From Hespellia sp. (GTDB lineage: Bacteria; Bacillota; Clostridia; Lachnospirales; Lachnospiraceae): a stretch of DNA of 64,000 bases. The notes below the pieces were generated by a model. It was not told the origin of the DNA. It saw nothing but the letters and a program-made list of their open reading frames with translations, and searched no databases. Position 1 is the stretch's first letter; the number at the start of each line of letters is the position of its first letter. The stretch lies in assembly GCA_028693555.1 (NCBI GenBank), contig JAQUVD010000019.1, positions 1-64,000 of the forward strand, read 5' to 3'. This document shows positions 25,800 to 36,319 of this stretch, piece by piece. Position numbers and translations under genes: made by a program.

Positions 25800-26459
25800 T
25801 TATACTGAATTCTTCCTTATATGAACCACAACATCTGCTCTGCTTGCTAATTGTTTCGAGTGCGTAACCAATATGACGCACTTATCATCCTCATGTACGA
25901 TTCTTAAAAACAATTCCATTATCTCTGCTGCTGTCTCTTCATCCAGATTTCCAGTCGGTTCGTCTGCCAGTATAATGTCTGCACCTTTCCCCAATGCGCG
26001 CGCAATAGCAATTCTCTGCTGCTCGCCACCTGAGATTTTCCTGACATTACGTTTTGCTGTCTCGCTGTCTATTCCTACTCTATCCAATAGCTCTTTGCAC
26101 CTTTTTTCTGGCTCTTCCACAACATTTTTTGTAATTTCCATGGCGGTAAGGATATTTTGCGTTCCATTCATATATTCCAGCAGATTATAAGACTGAAAGA
26201 CCATTCCTATATGACGGTTTCTATACTCGTTCACATTCCCCTGCCAAATGTCTTTTCCCTTATAAAGGATTTCTCCAGCTGTTGGCTTTTCCAGCCCGCC
26301 AAGGAGGGACATGTACGTGCTTTTTCCGCTTCCGGATGAACCCAGTATCGCATATAGCTTTCCCGACGAAAAAACATCGTTCATATTATCTAATACCGAA
26401 ATAGAATCTTTTCCTTTGTATTTAAAAGTTAATGCTTTTACTTCCAGTATATTACTCAT
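25800..26459 (-). CDS. ABC transporter ATPase, MacB/LolD type
   Basis: This 219-residue ATPase has Walker A GSSGSGKST (about residues 37-45), signature SGGEQQRIAIARAL (about 141-154) and Walker B DIILADEPTGNLD (about 158-170). The EPTGNLD form and the short length are typical of MacB/LolD-like ATPases that work with FtsX-type permeases. The start at 26459 begins MSNILEVKALTF and overlaps the upstream permease stop by four bases, which implies coupling. With the two FtsX genes upstream it forms a complete exporter, probably for peptides or lipids. Confidence 0.9.
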   Translation of the reverse strand: MSNILEVKALTFKYKGKDSISVLDNMNDVFSSGKLYAILGSSGSGKSTYMSLLGGLEKPTAGEILYKGKDIWQGNVNEYRNRHIGMVFQSYNLLEYMNGTQNILTAMEITKNVVEEPEKRCKELLDRVGIDSETAKRNVRKISGGEQQRIAIARALGKGADIILADEPTGNLDEETAAEIMELFLRIVHEDDKCVILVTHSKQLASRADVVVHIRKNSV

Positions 26460-27754
26460 ATAGCGTCTCGCCCCCTTACTAAATCTTTTGGTGATTTCGT
26501 GAAAATCATGATGGATATCATAACAACTGCACATAATATCATGATAACACCCATAACCAGCGCAAATATCAAATCACGGCTGCCAAATCCCGGCTGACTG
26601 CCTATATACTGCAAAATCAGATCAGGAATCGGGATCTTTGACAATACAACTTTGGTTCCTATGATCCCCAGCGGAATGCTGATCACAAATGGTATCAAAA
26701 GTTCAAACAGGAGCTGTGCTATCACACTTCCTTTTGACTCTCCCATAGAAAGCAGAATCCCGAACTGTTTTCTTCGCCCGCTGATCAGATAGCTGACAAA
26801 CAAACCAAATATAGCCAGTGCAGTTCCATATCCCGCATACATGACTACCTCATAATAGTTTCTCTGCGCCGTTATGATAGAATCTTTTTCCAGGTATTGG
26901 TAATTCTGATTCACGACTCTTGCATCCTTCATTGCTTCCGGCTGCTTTTCCTTCATCCATTTTAACAGTTCTAAGCTTTTACTTGCCTGTATCGTTTCAA
27001 AACTGATCTGATTAATAGAATCACCCGAAACAAGCGATGTAAGATATCCCATAGGAATAAAAATCAGATTTTCCTGGCTCATAGACTCTGCATATCCCTG
27101 TGCATTTCCATTGAACTCATCTCCATCTGAATGGATTCCAACTACTTCCAGTTTAACTTCAACCCCATCCTTATCTTGAATCTTGTATGATATCTTGTCA
27201 CCCAGACTTATATCATTATTCATTGCCACAATATCACTTATCACAGCAACCGGCTGCCCGGCATCCGCTTCTGCGATTGCTCTGCCCTCTGTTATTTTAT
27301 AGGCCTGTGTCCGAAATGACGGATAGTAATTCAAATCAGAAACACCGATGATCGTACTGTCCTGTGCCGTTTCATAGTCATAATTTTCATACATTGCTTC
27401 CTTGATCAGACGGGTATTTTCACTTACCTGATAAATCTTCAAATCACTTCCATAAGCCGGAACACTTTCGCTATAACATTGCATTTTCACACTCTTTTGA
27501 TTTGCCAGTTCTTCAATGAAATCTTCCGAGAAAGTCTTGCCCTTCACTCCGATTTCAAATCCGTCTTCCTCCGCAAATACGGTGATACTTCCATTTTGTG
27601 AATCCCCCAGATTTCCGGCTGCAATCCCTGTCAGATTGAGCAGATAACCCAACGGCATCAATACCGTAAAGACCACCGTAAATATGACAACAAGCAGAAT
27701 GACAGATATATACGAATTCATACTATATTGAACCGCTCTTTTAAATGCTCTCAT
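26456..27754 (-). CDS. FtsX-like permease
   Basis: This 432-residue protein has an N-terminal membrane segment (about 16-45), a large extracytoplasmic MacB_PCD-like domain (about 50-290) and three C-terminal membrane segments (near 300, 345 and 395). This is the layout of FtsX/MacB permeases. It is the middle gene of a three-gene ABC unit and starts 20 bp after the other permease gene ends. The substrate is unknown; such sets often handle antimicrobial peptides or lipoproteins. Confidence 0.87.
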   Translation of the reverse strand: MRAFKRAVQYSMNSYISVILLVVIFTVVFTVLMPLGYLLNLTGIAAGNLGDSQNGSITVFAEEDGFEIGVKGKTFSEDFIEELANQKSVKMQCYSESVPAYGSDLKIYQVSENTRLIKEAMYENYDYETAQDSTIIGVSDLNYYPSFRTQAYKITEGRAIAEADAGQPVAVISDIVAMNNDISLGDKISYKIQDKDGVEVKLEVVGIHSDGDEFNGNAQGYAESMSQENLIFIPMGYLTSLVSGDSINQISFETIQASKSLELLKWMKEKQPEAMKDARVVNQNYQYLEKDSIITAQRNYYEVVMYAGYGTALAIFGLFVSYLISGRRKQFGILLSMGESKGSVIAQLLFELLIPFVISIPLGIIGTKVVLSKIPIPDLILQYIGSQPGFGSRDLIFALVMGVIMILCAVVMISIMIFTKSPKDLVRGRDAI

Positions 27755-27774
27755 ATGATTTCCCCCTGTCCGAG

Positions 27775-29202
27775 TCAGATTCTCCGTGGCTTTCTCATCT
27801 CTAACAGCAACATTAACATAATTATGATAGGAATCACAAACAGTATCACTATGATAAAAACAACATTCTTCGGCTGTAGTCTAAAGTCCAGATTTTTATT
27901 GCTGTTTTTTAGATATGCATTATCATCATAGAGACTTTTGGACAGAGGCGCTGCACTCCAGTTATCCTTGAACAGTTTTTCATCCTTTTGTGCATCCAGC
28001 TTCGTTTCTACAATTTTATTATAAGGTGCTGCAATCATATTATTTGTCACTGGTGCAACACTTACTGACACGATTCCTGCAAGCGTAGCCGCCAAAAGTA
28101 TCACACTCATCATTTCAATCAGAAACTGTCCCACAATTTTAATCTTGTTTTCGCCTAATCCACGGTAAACTGCTATTTCATAACGTTTCTCCCGTATGAC
28201 CAAAGCCGAAATAATCCCGATTATGATAAGGATACCTAAGACAAAAAATAACAAAATGACAGCCGTTACTTTTCTGACCTCCATGAGCGACTCCCCAATT
28301 TCTTTTCCCCAGGAAGTATCCCACTTATACACAAATCTCCCCTGCTGCTGATCTTGATCAATTGAAGTATCTCCTAACTTATCTTGTAACCCTTTTACAG
28401 TATCATCCAAAAGGAATCCATCTTCCGAATATACATAAACAATAGCCGGATACAACGCATAATTTGCTCTCAAAAGATCGGCCGGGATAAACAGGAAGTT
28501 ACCCGGACTTGCCGTACGCGATTTTGGTGCTTCTGATATGGATTCCCAATGAAAGATTCCTTTCACCTTTAAATTCAGGGAAGTGGATGACATCCCCATG
28601 CTCCGGTCCATATACGGCAGTTTGATTTCTACTGTATCTCCAACCGTTAAGTGATTCAGGCTTGCCATTTCCTCTGAAATAAGGACTACATTCTTTCCCT
28701 CATCCTCCGCCGTTATAGGTTTTCCTTTTGACAGATAAAAGCCACTCCCGGTAAAAAAAGCAGAATCCTCCGAACTGGTGACGGAAAAAGCCTGACTATC
28801 CGGCTCTTTATATGCCGACATTCCAAGCGATTCCATCACTCGTTTCATCGCTTCGTCGTATTCCCCTGTCAACTCAACATTTTCCGAATAAGGGGTAAGA
28901 TTTTGCAGTTCCATCTCATGATAAGTCAATAGATTGACTGCTTTGACATTATCAGTTTCCTTTATCGATTCAATATCGTCATCTGTAAATGAGCATATCC
29001 CCGAATCATCTACATTTTCTTTATGTACCATAATCATGCTGTCTAAAGACTTCTGGATAAATGAAATTTGATTCTCCGTAGAAACGTATGCAAAAAACAC
29101 AACAAACAAAATCACAAAAAGTACAAAAAATACACTAAGCAGAATCACATTTCTCTTCCGCTTGTCTATGATTGATAAGTAACTGCGTCGAAAAATATTC
29201 AC
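27775..29202 (-). CDS. FtsX-like permease
   Basis: This 475-residue protein has the FtsX layout: a membrane segment at residues 18-42, a long external domain with the FtsX/MacB-type motif LNHLTVGDTVEIKLP (about 191-205), and three C-terminal membrane spans (near 325, 375 and 455). It is the first gene of the ABC unit. It is divergent from the MATE gene at 29478, with a 275-bp gap holding both promoters. It differs enough from its neighbour to act as a heterodimer partner. Confidence 0.87.
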   Translation of the reverse strand: MNIFRRSYLSIIDKRKRNVILLSVFFVLFVILFVVFFAYVSTENQISFIQKSLDSMIMVHKENVDDSGICSFTDDDIESIKETDNVKAVNLLTYHEMELQNLTPYSENVELTGEYDEAMKRVMESLGMSAYKEPDSQAFSVTSSEDSAFFTGSGFYLSKGKPITAEDEGKNVVLISEEMASLNHLTVGDTVEIKLPYMDRSMGMSSTSLNLKVKGIFHWESISEAPKSRTASPGNFLFIPADLLRANYALYPAIVYVYSEDGFLLDDTVKGLQDKLGDTSIDQDQQQGRFVYKWDTSWGKEIGESLMEVRKVTAVILLFFVLGILIIIGIISALVIREKRYEIAVYRGLGENKIKIVGQFLIEMMSVILLAATLAGIVSVSVAPVTNNMIAAPYNKIVETKLDAQKDEKLFKDNWSAAPLSKSLYDDNAYLKNSNKNLDFRLQPKNVVFIIVILFVIPIIIMLMLLLEMRKPRRI

Positions 29203-29477
29203 ATTATCCCCGCCTCTCTCACCTATGATGCCCAGAAGGTTTCTCTTCCAGGTGTCCGTCCAATCTTTTGCTCTTATGTCTAATTATACAGCATTTTTTT
29301 CGCCGTAGCAACAGGTAGCAAGCAGTTCTTTGGAACTGAATTCGTCATCTTTTTTATAGGGAGAAAACTCTGATATTCCCCACATTGACAGAGCCTTGAT
29401 TTTGCACTATGATAATGAAGCGAAATCTCAATTTGGACATTCAAAATGGATTTAAAACTTTTTGGGGGAACATCCTT

Positions 29478-30821
29478 ATGGAAAACGACTATCTAATTCA
29501 AAAAAAGCCATTACATGCGCTCATTATATTTTCACTTCCCATTATCATCGGGAATCTTTTTCAACAGACCTACACCATGGCAGACTCTGCTATTGTAGGA
29601 CGCTATGTCAGCGAGCAGGCTTTGGCCGCTGTCGGGGCGTCCTATTCTCTGACCAACATCTTTATTTGTGTCGCTATCGGAGGCGGAATCGGCGCCTCTG
29701 TTATCGTCAGCCAGTATTTCGGTGCAAAAGATTATGTCAGGATGAAAACAACCGTCTTTACATCTCTTATCGTATTTCTGGTTCTGAGTGTGCTCTTAGG
29801 CGGGATTGGTCTGCTTTTTAGCAGAGAAATCATGACTGCCCTGAACACACCGGGTGATGTGTTTGATGTGGCAATCGAATACCTGAATATCTATTTTATC
29901 GGACTGCCGTTTCTTTTTATGTACAACGTTCTGTCCGCAATGTTCAACGCACTGGGAAAATCAAAAATACCGCTCTGTTTTCTGATCTTTTCCTCCGTTT
30001 TTAATATCATTCTGGATTGGATACTGGTGACACAGTTTCATATGGGTGTCGCAGGAGTAGCCTGGGCAACCTTGATTGCCCAGAGTATATCTGCCGTCCT
30101 GTCTTTTGTTGTTCTTATCCTTCAACTCAAAGAATTGGACTCTGGACACTCCAGGGTATTTGCCGGAAAAGAGTTACTGCCTATTGCAAGAATTTCTCTT
30201 CCGTCCATCCTGCAACAGTCTACCGTTTCCATTGGAATGATGCTGGTGCAGTCCGTCGTGAATGGTTTCGGCTCTGAAGCACTGGCGGGATTTTCAGCGG
30301 CAATGCGAATCGAGGCACTGTGCATCGTTCCCATGATCGGCATCGGGAACGCCGTTTCCTCCTATACCGCACAGAATATTGGTGCCCATAAGCAGAAGCG
30401 GGTAATCGAGGGCTATCATGTTGCCAATAAGCTGGTATTGCTCTTCGCTGCAATTCTCTTTCTAATATTAGAGCTGTTCAATAAGCAAATCATCGCGCTG
30501 TTTTTGGGTGCCGACGGTAACAGTGTTGCCCTATCAACCGGGCGCAGCTATCTGATCTTTATGGGGCATTTCTTCTGCCTGATCGGATTCAAAATGGCAG
30601 TTGACGGCCTGCTGCGGGGAGCCGGTGATATGAAGATGTTTACGATTGCAAATTTAGTGAATCTTTTTATCCGAGTTTTTATTGCAATGACATTTGCTCC
30701 CCGTTACGGAATCGCCATGGTCTGGTATGCTGTACCAGTTGGCTGGTTTGCAAACTGGGTCATCTCATTTATGGAATACCGCACCGGAAAGTGGAAGAAA
30801 ATATATCAGGGGCAGCCGTGA
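29478..30821 (+). CDS. MATE-family efflux transporter
   Basis: The protein of about 447 residues begins MENDYLIQKKPLHALIIFSL and carries MATE signatures such as TYTMADSAIVGRYVSEQALA and GNAVSSYTAQNIGAHKQKR. About twelve membrane spans are predictable. The start at 29478 is chosen because a G-rich ribosome binding site lies about eight bases upstream; a longer in-frame reading to 29409 lacks one. It resembles the DinF/NorM-type MATE group. It is the only plus-strand transporter between two minus-strand ABC operons. Confidence 0.9.
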   Translation: MENDYLIQKKPLHALIIFSLPIIIGNLFQQTYTMADSAIVGRYVSEQALAAVGASYSLTNIFICVAIGGGIGASVIVSQYFGAKDYVRMKTTVFTSLIVFLVLSVLLGGIGLLFSREIMTALNTPGDVFDVAIEYLNIYFIGLPFLFMYNVLSAMFNALGKSKIPLCFLIFSSVFNIILDWILVTQFHMGVAGVAWATLIAQSISAVLSFVVLILQLKELDSGHSRVFAGKELLPIARISLPSILQQSTVSIGMMLVQSVVNGFGSEALAGFSAAMRIEALCIVPMIGIGNAVSSYTAQNIGAHKQKRVIEGYHVANKLVLLFAAILFLILELFNKQIIALFLGADGNSVALSTGRSYLIFMGHFFCLIGFKMAVDGLLRGAGDMKMFTIANLVNLFIRVFIAMTFAPRYGIAMVWYAVPVGWFANWVISFMEYRTGKWKKIYQGQP

Positions 30822-30853
30822 TGCGCCCCTTTTAATCTTCTCTGACAATCCCC

Positions 30854-32584
30854 CTACGAGATTCGTCCACTCTCCATCTCCCACACAACATCCGCCACAT
30901 TCATGGTAGATTTTCTGTGAGACACCAATACAACTGTCTTTCTCTCACACGCCTCTTTCAATGATTTTAAGATAATTCCCTCATTCAGTGCATCCAAATT
31001 ACTGGTTGGCTCATCCATGAGCAGCAGCGGTGCATCGTGTAAAAATGCTCTCGCAATTCCAATTCGCTGCTTCTCTCCGCCTGACAATGTATCTCCCAGC
31101 TCTCCGACTTTGGTGTCATACCCGTTTGGCAGACTCATGATAAAATCATGGATAGAAGCTTTCTTCGCTGCCTCTATCACCTCTTCCCTGCCTGCTCCCG
31201 GCTTACCCACCGCAATATTGTTCGCAATCGAATCATGGAACAGATGTGTTTCCTGGGTCACATAACTTTCTGTATCCCGCAGGCGTTTCGTTGGTATTTC
31301 CTGCACATCACTGCCGGATACCAGAACCTTCCCATCATCCACATTCCAGAACCTCATAAGCAGTTTTAAGAGGGTAGATTTCCCAGAGCCACTGCTGCCG
31401 TGAATGCCTGTGATTTTTCCCGGCTCGATCTGTAGCGAATAGTCCTCCAGAATCTTCTCCTTATCATAGGCAAATGTAACATGCTCTGCGCCTGCTCCGA
31501 GGAATTCTTTATCCCCCTGATAATCGCTGGTTCCATCGTCCATAATCTCTTCCACCAATGGCTCTTCCTCAAGAATGGACAGCACACGTTCTCCGCTTGC
31601 AAGCGTCTGATTCAGGTTATTTGACAGATTGGACAGTGCGATTACCGGTCCAAAGGAGCCCATCATCGAAATCACCGCCAGTACCTGCTCCATAAAAGTC
31701 ACAGTTCCATTTTGATATTGGAAAATCATCAGGAACAATACAGCAAAGGAAAACAGCAGTACCACAAGATTGGTAAAAGACCTCTGCTCACCTTCCAGCC
31801 GGCTCAACTCCTCCTGAATTGCTCCCAGTTGTCTGGATCGTCCGGTGATTGCTTCTTTTCGCTCCTGTCCCTTGCCATACTGGATTGTCTCATCCAGTCC
31901 GCGCAGGGAATCCAGCACAAAGCTGTTCATGGCTCCAAATGCATTCCGAAACTTCATGCCCTTCTCGCCGCCATCGCGCCCATTCATCAGTGGAATGACA
32001 ACACCGACCATCAGATATCCAATCAGCGCAATTAAGCCCGCCCATACAGAGTAATGTCCGATGAAAATGGTCATAATCGCCGAGGTGATAACTGCAATTG
32101 CAATGGGTGAAATGGTATGTGCGTAGAACACTTCTAACAGCTCAATATCTGTTGTAATAATGGAAATCAGATTCCCCTTTTGTCTGCCCTCCAGCTTTGC
32201 CGGACACAGCGCTCTCAGTGCTGTAAATACTTTATTTCGGATGATTGCCAGCAGTTTGAATGCAATAAAATGATTGCAGTACTGCTCCGCATAATGAAAA
32301 ATCCCCCGACACACCGCCAGTACCACCAGCAGGAGAAACAGGTTTCGCAAGCTCATGCCGAGCAGCGGTCCCCCTCCTGCGAACATCACGGTCACCCCCA
32401 TATTTTCCAAAAAGGTATGAATGATGCCGTACCCCGCCAGTATGGCGAGAAAGATTGCACACAGATAGCCGATGACTCCAAAGAATACCGCCACACACAT
32501 CACTGGAAGGAGCGGTTTTACAAGAGTAATCAATGCTTTCATAATCTGAAATCCACTACGTCTGTCTTTCGTCTGATTGTTCAT
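30854..32584 (-). CDS. ABC exporter half, CydC-like
   Basis: This 576-residue fusion of a six-span ABC membrane domain (about 1-320) and an ATPase has Walker A GSSGSGKST (near 390), signature LSGGEKQRIGIARAF (near 490) and Walker B LLLMDEPTSNLD (near 512). It resembles CydC-type amino acid or thiol exporters and other heterodimeric exporters. Its start overlaps the end of the CydD-like gene (ATGA). It is the last gene of the YbaN operon. The substrate is not evident. Confidence 0.88.
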   Translation of the reverse strand: MNNQTKDRRSGFQIMKALITLVKPLLPVMCVAVFFGVIGYLCAIFLAILAGYGIIHTFLENMGVTVMFAGGGPLLGMSLRNLFLLLVVLAVCRGIFHYAEQYCNHFIAFKLLAIIRNKVFTALRALCPAKLEGRQKGNLISIITTDIELLEVFYAHTISPIAIAVITSAIMTIFIGHYSVWAGLIALIGYLMVGVVIPLMNGRDGGEKGMKFRNAFGAMNSFVLDSLRGLDETIQYGKGQERKEAITGRSRQLGAIQEELSRLEGEQRSFTNLVVLLFSFAVLFLMIFQYQNGTVTFMEQVLAVISMMGSFGPVIALSNLSNNLNQTLASGERVLSILEEEPLVEEIMDDGTSDYQGDKEFLGAGAEHVTFAYDKEKILEDYSLQIEPGKITGIHGSSGSGKSTLLKLLMRFWNVDDGKVLVSGSDVQEIPTKRLRDTESYVTQETHLFHDSIANNIAVGKPGAGREEVIEAAKKASIHDFIMSLPNGYDTKVGELGDTLSGGEKQRIGIARAFLHDAPLLLMDEPTSNLDALNEGIILKSLKEACERKTVVLVSHRKSTMNVADVVWEMESGRIS

Positions 32585-33333
32585 GCGTTCACCACCTTTT
32601 CCTGCTGCTCTGCCGCATACTGCTCCATGCCGCTCTGATACTGGTACAGTTCGTAATAAGCGCCATTTCTATTCATAAGTTCCTCATGTCTGCCCTGCTC
32701 GGCAACCGTGCCGTCCTTTAACATATAGATCCGATCTGCCTGCACCACATTTGCCAGACGATGGGAAATCATAATGACAGTTCTTGTCTTCGCAAGTTCA
32801 TGAATTACATTCATAATCAGTTCTTCACTTTCCACATCAATATTCGAGGTCGCTTCGTCAAAGATATACATCGGTGTATCGTGAAGAAGTGCCCTTGCAA
32901 TCGCCAGTCTCTGACACTGTCCGCCGGAGAAATTGCCGCCCTTCTCCTGCACCGTGGTTCCAAGTCCCTGCTGACTCTTTAAGAAGCCGTCCAGATTCAC
33001 CTTTTTAAGTACTGCCCAGAGTTCCTCGTCTGTGGCGTCCGGTTTTCCCATTCGCAGATTGTCTGCCACCTGCCCCTGGAAGAGGTAGCTGTTATGGGTT
33101 ACCAGTGTTACGTGTGACATCAGGCTGCTTTCGTTAATTTTCGAATGCGGCTGTCCATTGATGGTAATTGTTCCGCTGTAACCTCGATTTCTTCCCATCA
33201 GGATTCCTGCAATCGTACTTTTTCCGCAGCCAGAGGTTCCCACCAATGCGGTATACGTACCTGCCGGGCAGGACAAGTCCACACCTTTTAGAATCTCGCG
33301 GTCTGCTTCATAATGAAAATGTACCCGCTCCAT
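32581..33333 (-). pseudogene. ATPase half of frame-split CydD-like ABC exporter
   Basis: This 250-residue frame encodes a complete ABC ATPase: Walker A GTSGCGKST (about residues 32-40), signature FSGGQCQRLAIARAL (about 134-148) and Walker B MYIFDEATSNID (about 152-163). It lacks its membrane domain, which is encoded just upstream in another frame. Adding one A to the A8 run at 33367-33374 restores a continuous protein through KNGEIVGESIEASMERVHF. It might still be translated alone from the ATG at 33333, but no ribosome binding site supports that. Confidence 0.8.
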
Positions 33334-34333
33334 CGATGCTTCGATGCTCTCTCCGACTATCTCTCCGTTTTTTTTCTTCCTGTTCTGGAAGGTCTAACAA
33401 TGCAAAGATTTTGTCACTGGCTGCCATCCCGTTCATTGCAATATGAAAAAAGGAGCCAAGCATTCGCAGCGGAATGAAAAATTCCGAAGCCAGAAGAACA
33501 ATCGTCAGCGTTCCCGCAAGCGTGATATTTCCCTTGCCAAATTCTATCAGCGCGACAACCATCCCGACCGCTGCTCCGCCATAGGCAATGATATCCATCA
33601 CACTGGTAGAATTAAGCTGCATGGTCAGGACTTTCATGGTGATTTTACGGAAATGCTGTGACTCCTCATCCATTTCCTCCGCTTTCTTCTCATCTGCCTG
33701 ATAGATTTTCAGTGTTGTCAGTCCCTGCAGATTCTCCAGAAAGCTGTCTCCAAGATTCGTGTAGATGCCCCAGTATTTATTCAGGAGCTTCTTGGCAAAC
33801 TTTTGAACTGCCATAATGGATATCGGTATCAGTGGCACACAGATTAACAGCACCACACTGGCTTTGACATTGACAAATGCTAAAATGACAAACAGCGTGA
33901 GCGGAGCCAGCAGACTATAAAACAGCTGCGGCAGGTATTTTCCAAAATAGGTCTCTAACTGTTCCACTCCCTCTGTGCTTAACTGTATGACCTCGGACGT
34001 GGATGTCTTTTCTCTGTACTCCGCTCCAAGACGGAGCAGTTTGTCATAAATCTTCTCTCTCAAAATCCGTTTCACGTCCACACTCGCCGCATAGGATGCT
34101 CTTGATGCCATCTTATCGCATACATACCGCAACGCCATCGCACAGGCAATGACCGCCGCTGAGCCGTAGATTGTCGTGGTCCCTGCCGTTCCCTGTATGG
34201 TCTTCTGCAGCAGCCCAGTGATCGTAAACACCACGATCACCTGGGCAAGCAGCGCCATCCACTGCCAGAGCACATTGTAGACGATGTATTTTTTTGCATG
34301 GGACAGCAGCCCCACCAGTCTCTTTTTAATCAT
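33308..34333 (-). pseudogene. Membrane half of frame-split CydD-like ABC exporter
   Basis: The frame begins [20 protein letters not shown], with AAGGA before the ATG at 34333 and an ATGA overlap with the upstream gene. It encodes a six-span ABC membrane domain. After LLDLPEQEEKK it leaves the family frame and ends in a basic tail with a stop at 33308. The family-like reading resumes in the -1 direction after a run of eight A's on the coding strand. The cause is a frameshift in a homopolymer: a real mutation, phase variation, or an assembly error. Confidence 0.8.
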
Positions 34334-34710
34334 GTATTCGTATCCTTCTCTTTCGCCTTCATTTTGTTCTTTTCCCGCAAGCTGCACACGACATGCCAGA
34401 GAGCCATCCCAGGATGGTAAAAGAGCATCCGCGGTCCTGAAAACTTCATGACCTTACGAATCTGCTCCCTCATTTCCGGTTTATAACAATGTACCTTACA
34501 GTTTGCACAAAATGTCTTCTGCTCCATAAAAGGGCAATGCTCACTTCTGGCTACCGCATAGTCCCGGAGCTTCTGACAGACAGGACAGAGCCTCTGCCTG
34601 CTGTCCTTTTTCGGATGGTTTTTCCGGCAATATAATACAATCATTTCCTCCACCACCCGCTCTTCTTTTTTTCTTTTCCTGTCAATGACTTCTATTTTCT
34701 TCTCTTTCAT
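34330..34710 (-). CDS. Nitrous oxide-stimulated promoter family protein
   Basis: This 126-residue cysteine-rich protein contains [39 protein letters not shown] and [20 protein letters not shown]. This pattern fits the nitrous-oxide-stimulated promoter family of Clostridia, which has no proven function. The cysteine pairs suggest a metal site. It overlaps the genes on both sides by four bases, so it is tightly coupled in the ybaN-ABC operon. Confidence 0.75.
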   Translation of the reverse strand: MKEKKIEVIDRKRKKEERVVEEMIVLYCRKNHPKKDSRQRLCPVCQKLRDYAVARSEHCPFMEQKTFCANCKVHCYKPEMREQIRKVMKFSGPRMLFYHPGMALWHVVCSLREKNKMKAKEKDTNT

Positions 34711-35135
34711 TCTTCTGTCACAATATTCTGTGGCTCCTTCACAGTGTGTGCATCCTCAGGTTTCAGCGTCTTCACCCGGAAGAAGAAATACAGCAGATGG
34801 CACACCCACACAATTGCAATACAAATTCTCCCTACCGGAACCCGGCTCATCATAACAAAGCCGAGAGCCATAACCACTGTTACAGTTCCCACAATTGTCA
34901 GCTTTGTTTTCATAGTCATCGCTTTTTTCTCCACGAAGCTCTCCAAATGCTTTTTATAAACTTTCGTATTCACGAACCAGGTGTGCAGCTTCTCAGAACT
35001 TTTTGCAAAGCAAAAGGCTGTCAGCATATAAAAGGGAACGGTTGGCAGTATTGGTAATACAATTCCAATACTGCCCAGTGCCAGACTCAAAAATCCCAGC
35101 GCTACCCACAAAACTTTTAACGGATTTCTTTTCAT
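34707..35135 (-). CDS. YbaN-family (DUF454) membrane protein
   Basis: This 142-residue protein has an N-terminal signature typical of YbaN ([20 protein letters not shown] followed by [19 protein letters not shown]). It has two or three membrane spans and a second hydrophobic pair near residues 78-115. The family's role is unknown, but members often lie next to haem or iron-limited functions. It is the first gene of the operon leading to the CydDC-like transporter. A degenerate GTTAG/CTAAC-type palindrome lies at 35288-35303 in its upstream region. Confidence 0.87.
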   Translation of the reverse strand: MKRNPLKVLWVALGFLSLALGSIGIVLPILPTVPFYMLTAFCFAKSSEKLHTWFVNTKVYKKHLESFVEKKAMTMKTKLTIVGTVTVVMALGFVMMSRVPVGRICIAIVWVCHLLYFFFRVKTLKPEDAHTVKEPQNIVTEE

Positions 35136-35555
35136 TTTCTACCTCTCTTAATTCAGCCAGCAGACGCGGTGTCTAACCCATCGCAAGTGTCGTAGTCTCT
35201 GCATACAGATACGGCATCGGCTCTACTGCGATTCCACCTTTTGGCTTGAAATTTATTGTTGCCCGCAGATATATTAAGCTAACTTATATCAGTTTTTCCT
35301 AACCTTATATTCAAAAAAATTGCACCTTCTGTTATTTTGAAAGTACCAATTAGTTAGTCATAGCTATCTCCAAACAAATTATATCACATGCGCTATAAGG
35401 CGTCAAAAAAAATACGAAAAAAGTTATACTCCCCATGTATAATTTTGAAGAATTCCTTGCAGAATAAGGATTGTAAGATTTAGTAGTGCTGTACTCTCCG
35501 GCATATGTGAATTTCCACCACCATACAAAGGGAAACAAAATTGTTCCTCGGCGCT
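35136..35555. other. Non-coding gap upstream of ybaN
   Basis: It contains the ybaN promoter region and ATCAG-TTTTTC-CTAAC at 35288-35303, a degenerate form of the palindrome shared by units to the right. The rest (35345-35555) is AT-rich with no gene or RNA that I can support. It probably marks the edge of the Tn916-like remnant. Confidence 0.5.
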
Positions 35556-35705
35556 GACGATGAAGAATCAGCCGAATTAACCGTACCTATGTATGACTTT
35601 GGCAATTCTTCAAAGATGAAAGCCTATCGCAAGAAAAACCATATCACACAATAGGAGCTTGCACAGCTTATGAGAGTAAAGCATTTTACACTTCGTAGTT
35701 GGATT
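35556..35705 (+). pseudogene. Xre-family HTH fragment with internal stop
   Basis: The frame reads DDEESAELTVPMYDFGNSSK and MKAYRKKNHITQ, then a TAG at 35652-35654, then ELAQLMRVKHFTLRSW. This is the start of an Xre-type helix-turn-helix in which the CAA/CAG-type codon before ELA has become a stop. The 3' part is lost after about 35705. Confidence 0.6.
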
Positions 35706-35959
35706 CTGGTGCAGCTTCATTTTATGTCATAAGCGAATCGAACAGCTCTAGCATAGCTCACGGGAATCCCACCCCTGCATGGTTCTCATGCAGCCGTACC
35801 CTTTGCCTGCGACGGTTTTTTCACGCTCGGACTGTGGCTGTACGGGAGTATCATTATCACGATAAAGAGGTCATGGCGTGTCAGTCCGTCGGCTCTTTCC
35901 CTATCGACCACCTGTCGCTTATCGAACAGGAACAGTAAAATGTAAATAAATGATTTATT

Positions 35960-36319
35960 ATGCGCAAAAAAGAAGATAAGTACGATTTCAAGGCGTTTGG
36001 ACTTGCGATAAAAGAAGCTCGTAAAAAACAAATTTTAACTCGTGAACAGGTGGGCGCAATAATTGAGATTGACCCACGATATTTGTCTAATATTGAGAAC
36101 AAAGGACAGCACCCCAGCTTGCAAGTGCTTTATGACCTTGTTTCTCTTTTGAATGTGTCCGTTGATAAATTTTTCTTACCTGCGGCTGATTTAGCGAAAA
36201 GCACCAGACGTAGACAGATAGAAAAACAGATGGACAGCTTCACAGATAAAGAATTGATGTTAATCGAATCTCTAGCGAATAGAATTTGCAAAATTAAGGA
36301 AACAGAGGGTAAAAATTAA
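35960..36319 (+). CDS. Tn916 Orf9-like Xre-family repressor
   Basis: This 119-residue protein begins [20 protein letters not shown] and contains [20 protein letters not shown] as a helix-turn-helix (about residues 30-49), then [20 protein letters not shown] and a C-terminal basic helix. It closely resembles Orf9 of Tn916-family conjugative elements, a regulator transcribed opposite to the transfer and cargo genes. The same opposed orientation is seen here relative to the Orf13/Orf14 remnants at 38818-39366. It overlaps the 3' end of the amidohydrolase remnant by 26 bp, tail to tail. Confidence 0.8.
   Translation: MRKKEDKYDFKAFGLAIKEARKKQILTREQVGAIIEIDPRYLSNIENKGQHPSLQVLYDLVSLLNVSVDKFFLPAADLAKSTRRRQIEKQMDSFTDKELMLIESLANRICKIKETEGKN

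Noticed and set aside
35706..35955. Coding sequence ahead of the Orf9-like gene
   Set aside because: A 79-codon plus-strand frame exists, but it has no family-like protein pattern or ribosome binding site. It appears to be the leader/intergenic part of the Tn916-like element.
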